5,496 bases of DNA from DATLFI01 sp035524895. GTDB lineage: Bacteria; Acidobacteriota; Thermoanaerobaculia; Multivoradales; Multivoraceae. Positions 1 to 5,496 of the stretch are shown here, in pieces. The notes beneath the pieces were generated by a model. That model saw only the letters and a program-made list of their open reading frames with translations. It ran no database searches and had not been told where the DNA came from. The translations under genes were made by a program, and so were the position numbers. Numbering within the stretch: position 1 is the first letter of the stretch; every line of letters starts with the position of its first letter. The stretch spans positions 1 through 5,496 of the forward strand of contig DATLFI010000325.1 in the NCBI GenBank assembly GCA_035524895.1. The letters are read 5' to 3'.

Positions 1-189
1 GCCGAGATCGGGGTCGCCTTCTTCCGCGACCTCAAGCGGCGCACGATCCACGGCTACTACCGTTCCGAGATCGGCATGCTCGACGAGTTGGGCTACGAAG
101 GCAACCGCTATCTCTCCCGGTTCGACGGCTGCCAGCATCCGGAGCATCACGCCTGGCAGCCCGCCGCATCACCGCCGCGCCGGCGCTGA
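1..189 (+). CDS. Gluconate 2-dehydrogenase subunit 3-like protein, C-terminal part
   Basis: The reading frame is open from the first base, so the gene starts before the window; 62 codons and a TGA stop (187-189) remain. The visible part reads FFRDLKRRTIHGYY, then SEIGMLDELGYEGNRYL, then FDGCQHPEHHAW. This resembles the C-terminal end of the small subunit (subunit 3) of membrane-bound gluconate/sugar dehydrogenases, where an aromatic-rich GYY...GN segment followed by a GC.HPEH tail is typical. In that family the subunit usually carries a twin-arginine signal and helps export and assemble the flavin subunit; that part would lie upstream and cannot be seen. The next gene starts 13 bp after the stop and encodes the matching GMC flavoprotein, which supports this call and an operon. 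The family call rests on a short fragment plus context; the substrate is unknown. Confidence 0.75.
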   Translation, partial: AEIGVAFFRDLKRRTIHGYYRSEIGMLDELGYEGNRYLSRFDGCQHPEHHAWQPAASPPRRR

Positions 190-195
190 AGAGGA
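190..195 (+). promoter_or_regulatory. Ribosome binding site of the GMC oxidoreductase gene
   Basis: AGAGGA lies 7 bases before the ATG at 203 and directly follows the stop codon of the preceding subunit gene. It supports ATG 203 as the true start and reinitiation within a two-gene operon. Confidence 0.6.
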
Positions 196-202
196 TTCGA
201 CC

Positions 203-1849
203 ATGCTCGTCCAGCGCTCCCCCGAGGTCCACGACGTCATCGTCATCGGCAGCGGCGCCGCCGGCGGCATGGCGGCCTACAACCTGACGCGGCACGGGGT
301 CTCGGTGCTGCTGCTCGACGCCGGCTCGAAATTCGATCGCTCGAAGACCTGGGAGCACGTGCTGCCGCCCGAGGCCGACCGCCGGCGCAGGGCCGGCGAG
401 ACGGCGCCCGATCCGTTCCTGAGCACCGTCGAGCAGCCTTACCTCACACCCGAGGGCAAGCCGTTCCGCCTGGTCAGGGTGTGGGGTTGGGGCGGCAAGA
501 CCAACGTCTGGGGACGGGTCAGCCTGCGGATGTCGGACCTCGACTTCCAGGCCGCCGAGCGCGACGGCTGGGGCATCCCCTGGCCGATCCGCTACGCCGA
601 CCTCGCGCCTTACTACGACCAGGTCGAAGCGCTGATCGGCGTGTGCGGCGGCGACGACGACTCGGAGGTGCTGCCCGGGAGCAAGCACTATCAGCCGCCG
701 CCGCCGCCGCGCTGCGGCGAGGTCTTGGTCCAGAAGGCGGCGGAGCATCTCGGCATCCCAGTGGTGCCCATCCGGCGCGCCGTGCTCACTCGGGCCCATC
801 GTGGCTTCCGTCCCTGCCACTACTGCGGCGCCTGCGGCGCGGGGTGTCGCAGCGCCTCGTTCTTCAACTCCACCGACCACCTGCTCGCCTTCGCGCTCCG
901 CACCGGCAAGCTCGAGATCCTCTCGAACGCGGTGGTGGCGCGGGTGCTGGTCGACGAGCGGGGCAAGGCGAGCGGCGTCCAGTACTTCGACCGCCACACG
1001 GGCGAGGAGCGGCAGCTGCGCAGCCGCGTCGTGGTGGTCGCGGCGTCGTGCATGGACTCCACGCGGATCCTGCTCAACTCCAAGTCGGAGCGTTTCCCGA
1101 ACGGTCTCGGCAACGGCTCGGATCAGCTCGGTCGCCACTACTCCGAGCAGGTGCGCTGCGAGCTCCACGGCTTCCTGCCGCAGCTCTACGGCCAGGGCTA
1201 CACCAACGACGACGGCATCGGCGGCGCCCACCTCTACATCCCGCGCTTCAACCACAAGCAGCAAGGCCTCGACTACCTGCGCGGCTTCGGCATCCAGATG
1301 TGGATGACCGGCTGCCAGACCACCGGCGAGCCGGTCGCCGAGCGACTGCCAGGCTTCGGCGCCGACTTCAAGCGCGAGGTAAAGCGCCGCTATCCGTCGT
1401 TCGTCTCGCTGTGGCCGTTCGGCGAGGTTCTGCCACGGCCGGAGAACCGGGTCACCGTCGACGAGAGCCGGGTGGATCGTTACGGCGTGCCGTTGATGCG
1501 GATCGACGTCGCCTTCGGCGACAACGAGCAGAAGATGGTGCGCCACATGCACGACGCGGCAGCCGAGATCCTCGAGACCGCCGGCGCGGAGGTGCTGCCG
1601 TACGACCGGGACTCGTACATGGACCCCGGGTACGCCATCCACGAGCACGGCACCTGTCGCATGGGCAAGGACCCCAAGACCTCGGTGCTCGACGCGTTCA
1701 ACCGCATGCACGAGGTCGACAACGTTTACGTCGTCGACGGCTCGAGCTTCACCAGCGCCTCCGAGAAGAACCCTACGCTCACCATCCTCGCTCTGTCGTG
1801 GCGGGCCACCGACCACCTCGCGGAGGCGCTGCGTCGCGGCGACGCGTGA
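203..1849 (+). CDS. FAD-dependent GMC family oxidoreductase (sugar/glycoside dehydrogenase large subunit)
   Basis: Complete 548-residue flavoprotein of the glucose-methanol-choline family, a normal length for it. The N-terminal FAD-binding Rossmann motif is GSGAAGG (GxGxxG, residues 16-21), with the ribose-binding acid at D39 at the end of the second strand. GWGGKTNVWG (about 95-104) matches the conserved flavin-contact loop. The C-terminal GMC domain has HEHGTCRMG (480-488) and VVDGSSF...KNPTLTI; H480 and N523 are the likely catalytic His/Asn pair. A cysteine cluster, PCHYCGACGAGC (Cys205, 208, 211, 215), is spaced C-x2-C-x2-C-x3-C and may hold an iron-sulfur cluster that passes electrons out of FAD. 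A short proline run lies near residues 165-169. No signal peptide is seen, so export would depend on the partner subunit just upstream. The closest analogues I recall are gluconate 2-dehydrogenases and LacA-type glucoside 3-dehydrogenases; the sugar substrate cannot be assigned from sequence. The usual cytochrome c partner is not downstream. Start ATG 203 has a good ribosome binding site and leads directly into the Rossmann fold. Confidence 0.9.
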   Translation: MLVQRSPEVHDVIVIGSGAAGGMAAYNLTRHGVSVLLLDAGSKFDRSKTWEHVLPPEADRRRRAGETAPDPFLSTVEQPYLTPEGKPFRLVRVWGWGGKTNVWGRVSLRMSDLDFQAAERDGWGIPWPIRYADLAPYYDQVEALIGVCGGDDDSEVLPGSKHYQPPPPPRCGEVLVQKAAEHLGIPVVPIRRAVLTRAHRGFRPCHYCGACGAGCRSASFFNSTDHLLAFALRTGKLEILSNAVVARVLVDERGKASGVQYFDRHTGEERQLRSRVVVVAASCMDSTRILLNSKSERFPNGLGNGSDQLGRHYSEQVRCELHGFLPQLYGQGYTNDDGIGGAHLYIPRFNHKQQGLDYLRGFGIQMWMTGCQTTGEPVAERLPGFGADFKREVKRRYPSFVSLWPFGEVLPRPENRVTVDESRVDRYGVPLMRIDVAFGDNEQKMVRHMHDAAAEILETAGAEVLPYDRDSYMDPGYAIHEHGTCRMGKDPKTSVLDAFNRMHEVDNVYVVDGSSFTSASEKNPTLTILALSWRATDHLAEALRRGDA

Positions 1850-1882
1850 GTCGCATACGGCGCGTCGGGTTTGGCCGTCACC

Positions 1883-1896
1883 CGGGGGTAACCCCG
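1883..1896 (+). terminator. Small GC hairpin with a GTAA tetraloop after the GMC gene
   Basis: CGGGG-GTAA-CCCCG forms a perfect 5-bp GC stem closed by a GNRA-type tetraloop, 33 bases after the GMC stop codon. No T-tract follows, so it is not a canonical intrinsic terminator. It could stabilise the mRNA 3' end or assist a Rho-dependent stop before the vapBC promoter. Confidence 0.3.
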
Positions 1897-1913
1897 CTAC
1901 CACGATCCGAGGC

Positions 1914-1943
1914 TTGACGTCCCGCTCGGGCAGACATCATGAT
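1914..1943 (+). promoter_or_regulatory. Candidate vapBC promoter (-35 TTGACG, -10 CATGAT)
   Basis: TTGACG at 1914-1919 matches five of six bases of the sigma-70 -35 consensus. CATGAT at 1938-1943, after an 18-bp spacer, matches four of six -10 bases and lies inside the 18-bp palindrome. A start site about 7 bases downstream would fall at the ATG of the antitoxin (1950), giving a leaderless transcript. This agrees with the lack of a Shine-Dalgarno sequence before that ATG. The -35 is convincing; the -10 assignment is inference. Confidence 0.4.
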
Positions 1944-1948
1944 GTCTG
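1931..1948. promoter_or_regulatory. 18-bp perfect palindrome, probable VapB/VapBC operator
   Basis: CAGACATCATGATGTCTG is identical to its own reverse complement over all 18 bases and ends one base before the antitoxin ATG. Ribbon-helix-helix antitoxins of the VapB type bind inverted repeats over their own promoters, and toxin binding tunes that repression. Its position over the likely -10 element and transcription start is right for autorepression. It is a clearly AT-richer island in a GC-rich region. Confidence 0.75.
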
Positions 1949-1949
1949 A

Positions 1950-2216
1950 ATGAGGACCACCTTGACGCTCGATCCCGATGTCGCGCGCCTGCTCGACGAG
2001 GAGGTCCACCGCCAGCGGAAGCCCTTCAAGCAGGTCGTCAACGAGGCCATTCGACGGGGGCTTTCGCCGGTGCCGAGCGCGAGCCAGCGAGGCCGGTTCC
2101 GGGTCCGGCCACACCGGACGACCCTGCGCCCGGGCATCGACCCCGGATCGCTGAATCGGCTCGTCGACGAGCTCGAGGACGAAGCGGTGGTCGAGAAGCT
2201 GCGCTCCGGGCGATGA
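1950..2216 (+). CDS. vapB: VapB-type ribbon-helix-helix antitoxin
   Basis: Small 88-residue protein. Its N-terminus, MRTTLTLDPDVARLLDEE, has the ribbon-helix-helix pattern: a DNA-contacting strand at about residues 2-7 (RTTLTL), helix 1 at about 9-22, a turn, and helix 2 at about 25-37 ending in NEAIRRGL. A basic linker (about 40-63) leads to an acidic amphipathic tail, LVDELEDEAVVEKL, which in this family wraps around the toxin and blocks its active site. The start at 1950 is fixed by the fold beginning at residue 2. The stop codon overlaps the toxin start in ATGA (2213-2216), so toxin synthesis is probably translationally coupled to the antitoxin. No ribosome binding site precedes the ATG, and the palindrome just upstream is the likely autoregulatory operator. 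The antitoxin family is clear; the exact VapB subtype is not. Confidence 0.9.
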   Translation: MRTTLTLDPDVARLLDEEVHRQRKPFKQVVNEAIRRGLSPVPSASQRGRFRVRPHRTTLRPGIDPGSLNRLVDELEDEAVVEKLRSGR

Positions 2217-2650
2217 TCGTTCCAGACGTCAACTTGCTGCTCTACGCGGAGATCGATGCCTTCCCGCACCACGCGCGGGCGCGACGGTGGTGGGAGGACG
2301 CAATGAACGGTGAGCGCCAGGTGGGGATCGCCCCCGTCAGTCTGTTCGGCTTTCTGCGGATCGCGACCAACCGGCGAGTGCTCACCGATCCCATGTCGGT
2401 CGAAGAGGCGATCGAGCGTGCTCAGCGGTGGCTCGAACGCCCGCACGTCGTTCTGCTGGTGCCCGGCACCCGCCATCTCGACACCGCGTTCCGGCTGCTC
2501 CGATCGCTCGGGACCGGCGGAAACCTGACGACCGATGTCCAGATCGCCGCCCACGCCGTGGAGTACAACGGTGAGGTCTACTCGAACGACCAGGACTTCG
2601 GCCGCTTCGAGGGCGTGCTCTGGGTGAACCCACTGGCAACCGGCGGCTGA
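2213..2650 (+). CDS. vapC: VapC-type PIN domain ribonuclease toxin
   Basis: A 145-residue, single PIN-domain protein, the expected size for VapC. It opens with MIVPDVNLLLYA, in which D5 is the first metal-binding acid. SLFGFLRIATNRRV (about 43-56) and DPMSVEEAI (59-67) follow, and the C-terminal half has NLTTDVQIAAHA with D108, then SNDQDFGRF with D126 and D128. These are the acidic residues that hold Mg2+/Mn2+ for RNA cleavage in VapC toxins. The FLRIATN and DFxRFxG...NPL signatures place it in the subfamily common in mycobacteria and other GC-rich bacteria (Mtu-type PIN). VapC toxins typically cut tRNA or rRNA at specific sites when the antitoxin is degraded; the target here is unknown. It overlaps vapB by four bases. 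All active-site acids typical of this subfamily are present, so it looks functional rather than decayed. Confidence 0.9.
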   Translation: MIVPDVNLLLYAEIDAFPHHARARRWWEDAMNGERQVGIAPVSLFGFLRIATNRRVLTDPMSVEEAIERAQRWLERPHVVLLVPGTRHLDTAFRLLRSLGTGGNLTTDVQIAAHAVEYNGEVYSNDQDFGRFEGVLWVNPLATGG

Positions 2651-2862
2651 GCTTTCCGCCACGCCTGAGTCTGGCGCCACGCACCACACGCTTCGTGTTC
2701 GCCTAGATCGAGGCACGAGCCGACCTCTGCCGATCTGGTGTTGCTGGGAGTAGAGCGCCGGCAGCTCGGGTCACGTTGCCGAGCACCGACTTTGGCGCCC
2801 CTTCGCAGGGTGACCGGCGAGTGAGCGAACTGCGGGAATGAACAACCACCTTGGCCGCGCGC
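2651..2862. other. Convergent intergenic region between vapC and htrA, with weak hairpin
   Basis: These 212 bp separate the 3' ends of vapC (plus) and htrA (minus). I see no convincing gene. GCTCGG (2764-2769) and CCGAGC (2779-2784) form a 6-bp GC stem with a 9-base loop. A 5-bp GGCGG/CCGCC stem (2642-2660) overlaps the vapC stop. Neither is followed by a T-tract on either strand, so intrinsic termination is not well supported; Rho-dependent termination for both genes is possible. Confidence 0.35.
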
Positions 2863-4029
2863 TCACCTGCCCCGGGTGGGCCTCGCGGGCGCCTCGAGCT
2901 CGACGGACAGGTCGACCTCCTCGCCATCTCGGAGCACGCGCACTCTCACTCGCTGGCCGGGCTCGAAGCGCTCGAGCGCGAGCTGGAGGTCGTCGCCGCT
3001 GCGCACCTTCTCTTCGTCGACGGCGACGATGATGTCGCCGAGCTCCATGCGGCCGTCGCGAGTCTGGCGAAGCGGCCGCAATCCGGCGCGTTCGGCGCCG
3101 GAGCCAGCAGTGACGCCCACCACCAGCACGCCCTCGAGCCCGTTGCGCTGGAGGTAGCGATTGTAGGCGGTGTGCCACTCGATGCCGAGCACGGGGCGTT
3201 GGATACGGCCGTAGCGGATGAGGTCGGGCACCACCCAGTTCACGGTGTCGACCGGGATCGCGAAGCCGATGCCGGCAGAGGAGCCGCTAGTGCTGTAGAT
3301 CTGGGTGTTGACGCCGATCAGGCGGCCGCTCGAGTCGAGCAGCGGGCCGCCGGAGTTGCCAGGGTTGATAGCGGCATCGGTTTGGATGACGTCGCGGATC
3401 GGCACGCGCGCGAGCGAAGTGATCTCGCGGCCGAGAGCGCTGATGACGCCGGTGGTGAGGGTCTGGTCGAGACCGAACGGGTTGCCGATGGCGAACACCG
3501 ACTGGCCGACCTGGAGGTCGCGGGCGCGGCCGATCGGAATCTCCGGCAGCAGCTCGGCCGGTGCCTGGATCGACAGCACTGCGAGATCCTTCTCGGGCGC
3601 CACACCGATCAGCTCGGCGTCCCATTCGGACTGGTCGGCGAGCCGCACGAGCACGCGCTCGCCGCGGGTGACGCCCTGGACGACGTGGTAGTTGGTGACG
3701 AGGTGGCCCTGCTTGTCCCATACGAAGCCCGAGCCGTTGCCGCTGGGCACCTCGAACACGCGCGGGTCGAATAGGGAGCGTCGGCGGGAGAGCGTGGTGA
3801 TGAAGACGACCGAGGGCGAGGCGTCGCGGAAGAGCTCGATGGTCTGGAGCTCCGCTTGGCGCAGCGTCGCGTCGGCTACGGCGCGGGGCGCGGCGGCGCC
3901 TCGCTCGACCACCCGGGCACGCCAGTTGGCGCCGAGGTAGAAGGCCAGCACCAGCGCCGGCAGCACGAGCAGCAGGCGGGCGAGCCACGACAGGCGAGGT
4001 GGTCGCGGGTCGACGGGTTCGAAGTCCAT
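2863..4029 (-). CDS. htrA: HtrA/Deg family serine protease, membrane-anchored, single PDZ domain
   Basis: A 388-residue trypsin-like envelope protease that degrades or refolds damaged proteins. Residues 15-33 (WLARLLLVLPALVLAFYLG) form one hydrophobic segment after a short charged N-terminus, acting as a signal anchor with the protease on the periplasmic side. The catalytic triad is complete: H115 in TNYHVV, D148 in EKDLAVL, S226 in NPGNSGGPL. The oxyanion and loop regions AIGNPFGLDQTLTTG and IGFAIPVDTV match the family. One PDZ domain (about 279-380, GVLVVGVTAGSGAERAGL) would bind substrate C-termini or regulate activity. The protease-PDZ junction RIQRPVLGIE and the DVIQTDAAINPGNSGG block resemble the plant/cyanobacterial DEG1 type more than the two-PDZ DegP. 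The start is well bounded: ATG 4029 is the only start codon after an in-frame stop ten codons upstream (4060-4062). No Shine-Dalgarno motif precedes it. It diverges from pgi across 122 bp. Confidence 0.93.
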   Translation of the reverse strand: MDFEPVDPRPPRLSWLARLLLVLPALVLAFYLGANWRARVVERGAAAPRAVADATLRQAELQTIELFRDASPSVVFITTLSRRRSLFDPRVFEVPSGNGSGFVWDKQGHLVTNYHVVQGVTRGERVLVRLADQSEWDAELIGVAPEKDLAVLSIQAPAELLPEIPIGRARDLQVGQSVFAIGNPFGLDQTLTTGVISALGREITSLARVPIRDVIQTDAAINPGNSGGPLLDSSGRLIGVNTQIYSTSGSSAGIGFAIPVDTVNWVVPDLIRYGRIQRPVLGIEWHTAYNRYLQRNGLEGVLVVGVTAGSGAERAGLRPLRQTRDGRMELGDIIVAVDEEKVRSGDDLQLALERFEPGQRVRVRVLRDGEEVDLSVELEAPARPTRGR

Positions 4030-4045
4030 GGCTGATAGCTTGGCA

Positions 4046-4053
4046 GGTATACC
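4046..4053. promoter_or_regulatory. GGTATACC palindrome just upstream of htrA
   Basis: An 8-bp perfect palindrome lies 16 bases before the htrA start codon. On the minus strand TATACC could serve as a -10 element, but no matching -35 is seen at 16-18 bp, so promoter function is only a suggestion. Confidence 0.2.
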
Positions 4054-4079
4054 CGGGCGTCAGCGGGCCCCTCGGTCGC

Positions 4080-4101
4080 GGGCGCCAGGATGTTAGCGCC
4101 C
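4080..4101. promoter_or_regulatory. Inverted repeat GGGCGC-N10-GCGCCC in the htrA/pgi divergent region
   Basis: Perfect 6-bp arms flank a 10-base, relatively AT-rich centre (4086-4095). Arm centres are 16 bp apart, so it could be a dimeric regulator site between the two divergent genes or a hairpin in the pgi leader. Short GC-rich arms arise easily by chance in such DNA. Confidence 0.3.
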
Positions 4102-4106
4102 TGTCC

Positions 4107-4145
4107 CTGAAGAGCTGAAGAGCTGAAGAGCTGAAGAGCTGAAGA
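4107..4145. repeat. Tandem array of 8-bp repeat CTGAAGAG, 4.9 copies
   Basis: Four perfect head-to-tail copies (4107-4138) are followed by a fifth that loses its last match (CTGAAGA, then A at 4146). It ends six bases before the GTG start of pgi. Each unit contains purine-rich GAAGAG, so the last copies can act as the pgi ribosome binding region. Because 8 is not a multiple of 3, the TGA in successive units (4108, 4116, 4124, 4132, 4140) falls in all three plus-strand frames and shuts off any translation entering from upstream. Short perfect tandem repeats of this kind are prone to copy-number change by strand slippage. Confidence 0.95.
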
Positions 4146-4151
4146 ACCGCC

Positions 4152-5496
4152 GTGGAAGGAACACGCGAGTCTCGAAGCACGGCCTCGACCGTCGCCAGCT
4201 TCCTCGAGCGGATCGCAGTGATGTTCGACCGGCTGCGCGCCGCGAACGCGCTCGACCGGCTGCGACGCGGAGACGCTTCGCTGTGGACCTCCGCCGACGA
4301 GGCGCAGTGGCTCGGGTGGCTCGATCTTCCGGAGCGCTCCTTGCGCGCTCTGCCCGCGCTGGAGGAGCTGGTGGCTGCTGCGCGGTCGGACGGGATCGAC
4401 CGCGTGGTGGTGCTCGGCATGGGCGGGTCGAGCCTGGGCGCCGAGGCGCTGGTGCGCTGTGGACCGCGCGTCGCGCTTGATATCGCCGAGCTGGTGCTGC
4501 TCGACACCACGGATCCCGACCGCGTGGCCGATGCGGAGGCGGCGCTGCGCGGCCATCAGCCGCTGTTCGTGTGCTCGAGCAAGTCGGGCACCACGCTCGA
4601 GACCGCGCTGCTGCAGGCCTACTGGCTGGAGCGCTACGACGCCGCGAGCTTCGTGGCGGTGACCGATCCCGGCACCCAGCTCGAGAACGAGGCTCGCGCG
4701 AAAGGCTTCCGCGCGGTGCTCCCCGGAGACCGCGAAGTGGGCGGCAGGTTCTCGGTGCTCTCTGCCTTCGGGCTGCTGCCCGCCGCTCTGTGCGGTATCG
4801 GCGTTCGCGAGGTGCTGGATGCTGCCGTCCGCGCCCGGGACAGCGTCTTCGGCGGCGGTTCCGACGGGGAGCGTCGGGTCGAGGGCCTCGCGGCGCTGCT
4901 CGGGGCTGCCGCTACCACGGGGCGCGACAAGCTCACCGTGCTCGCTCCGCAGCACCTGCGTTCCTTCGGCTGGTGGCTGGAGCAGCTGCTCGCTGAGTCG
5001 CTCGGCAAGAACGGTCGCGGTGTGGTGCCGGTGCTCGACGAGGACTACGCGCCGGCCGCGCGCTACCGGCCCGATCGAGCCTTCCTGTGGCTCGACGATG
5101 AAGGCGACCCTCGCAGCGCGGCCGAGCGCGAACGGCTCGCGGCGGCGGGGCGAGAGCTCGTCGCGGCTGGCCAGCCGGTGGAGCGCTTGCCCATCGACAC
5201 GCGCGATCTCGGCGCCGAGCTGTACCGCTGGGAGGTGGTGACCGCCCTGGCCGGACACCTACTCGCGGTGCACCCTTTCGATCAACCCGATGTCGAGGCC
5301 GCGAAGGTCGCGACGCGCCGCTACGTCGAGGCGTTGCGGCGCGGTGAGGCGCTGCCGCGCGCCGCTTCGGTGACGGCCGGCGCCGTGGAGCTCAGCGGCT
5401 ACGGCGGCGGAACGGGCGAGGCCGAGGGAGGCGGCGGGAAGGTGGCCCCGTCGAGTGCAGCAAGTGCGGTGGCGGGTCTGCTCGCGGCGGCCAGGA
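4152..5496 (+). CDS. pgi: Glucose-6-phosphate isomerase (transaldolase-fusion type Pgi domain), 3' end outside window
   Basis: Open from GTG 4152 to the window end (448 codons). It interconverts glucose 6-phosphate and fructose 6-phosphate in the cytoplasm. The first SIS domain has VVVLGMGGSSLGAEAL (about 85-100) and the phosphate-binding SSKSGTT (142-148). Next come VTDPGTQLE and the divergent signature EVGGRFSVLS. WLEQLLAESLGKNGRG carries the probable catalytic base E282. HPFDQPDVEAAK (374-385) matches the C-terminal signature FDQxxVExxK, with catalytic-region K385. These motifs resemble the Pgi half of bifunctional transaldolase/Pgi proteins more than E. coli Pgi. No transaldolase domain can precede it, because an in-frame TGA at 4140-4142 closes the frame and htrA lies beyond. 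A glycine-rich stretch (about 416-430) near the end looks like a flexible insert. GTG 4152 has weak GAAGA (4141-4145) upstream; ATG 4221 is the alternative start but would remove N-terminal residues. Confidence 0.88.
   Translation, partial: MEGTRESRSTASTVASFLERIAVMFDRLRAANALDRLRRGDASLWTSADEAQWLGWLDLPERSLRALPALEELVAAARSDGIDRVVVLGMGGSSLGAEALVRCGPRVALDIAELVLLDTTDPDRVADAEAALRGHQPLFVCSSKSGTTLETALLQAYWLERYDAASFVAVTDPGTQLENEARAKGFRAVLPGDREVGGRFSVLSAFGLLPAALCGIGVREVLDAAVRARDSVFGGGSDGERRVEGLAALLGAAATTGRDKLTVLAPQHLRSFGWWLEQLLAESLGKNGRGVVPVLDEDYAPAARYRPDRAFLWLDDEGDPRSAAERERLAAAGRELVAAGQPVERLPIDTRDLGAELYRWEVVTALAGHLLAVHPFDQPDVEAAKVATRRYVEALRRGEALPRAASVTAGAVELSGYGGGTGEAEGGGGKVAPSSAASAVAGLLAAAR

Noticed and set aside
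695..709. CCG trinucleotide run as a possible unstable microsatellite
   Set aside because: It is five in-frame proline codons inside the GMC gene; length change would keep frame, and such runs are common in GC-rich coding DNA.
32..1903. A 623-codon open frame on the minus strand opposite the GMC gene
   Set aside because: It mirrors the codon periodicity of the GMC gene, is rich in low-complexity Ala/Val/Arg/Asp and has no recognisable motif, whereas the plus strand has full GMC domain signatures. It is a product of high G/C third positions.
1939..1953. Tiny ORF (ATG ATG TCT GAA TGA) overlapping the vapB start by ATGA, possible leader peptide
   Set aside because: Its ATGs come from the centre of the palindrome, it has no ribosome binding site, and the best promoter model starts transcription after it.
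2339..2372. Apparent loss of the second PIN-domain acidic residue in VapC (SLFGFLRIATN has no Glu)
   Set aside because: As I recall the subfamily with the FLRxxTN motif, it commonly has a hydrophobic residue here, so this is a subfamily trait and not evidence of an inactive toxin.
2703..3178. Small minus-strand frames in and beyond the vapC-htrA gap as possible hypothetical genes
   Set aside because: They are Arg/Ser/Pro-rich, have no family resemblance or ribosome binding sites, and overlap htrA in another frame.
3876..5258. Long minus-strand frame (460 codons) across pgi and the repeat array
   Set aside because: It is antisense to a gene with clear SIS-domain motifs and overlaps the htrA start in another frame. 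It stays open only because of GC bias and the stop-free reverse of the repeat.

Overview
This is a GC-rich bacterial chromosomal fragment. Codon third positions are strongly G/C, which explains the many long open frames opposite the real genes. The gene types fit a GC-rich soil or environmental bacterium: a GMC dehydrogenase with a subunit-3 partner, a DEG1-like HtrA protease, and a glucose-6-phosphate isomerase of the transaldolase-fusion type. Acidobacteriota is one possibility, but the sequence does not settle the taxonomy.

Layout. (1) Positions 1-1849, plus strand: the last 62 codons of a gluconate-2-dehydrogenase-subunit-3-like protein, then 13 bp later a complete FAD-dependent GMC oxidoreductase. 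The two look like subunits of one periplasmic or membrane-associated sugar dehydrogenase. (2) Positions 1850-2650, plus strand: a compact vapBC toxin-antitoxin operon. It has an 18-bp perfect palindrome directly against the antitoxin start codon and an ATGA overlap between antitoxin and toxin. (3) Positions 2651-2862: a convergent intergenic gap. (4) Positions 2863-4029, minus strand: a membrane-anchored HtrA/Deg serine protease with one PDZ domain. (5) Positions 4030-4151: a divergent intergenic region with an inverted repeat and an array of almost five 8-bp tandem repeats. (6) Positions 4152-5496, plus strand: a glucose-6-phosphate isomerase that runs off the end of the window.

The genes fall into independent units rather than one pathway: a periplasmic sugar oxidation pair, a self-regulated toxin-antitoxin cassette, an envelope protein quality-control protease and a central carbon enzyme. 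I found no CRISPR array, transposase, tRNA, rRNA or clearly new multi-gene system. The points most worth a second look are the ferredoxin-spaced cysteine motif in the GMC enzyme, the apparently leaderless vapBC transcript with its operator at the start codon, and the 8-bp repeat array before pgi.
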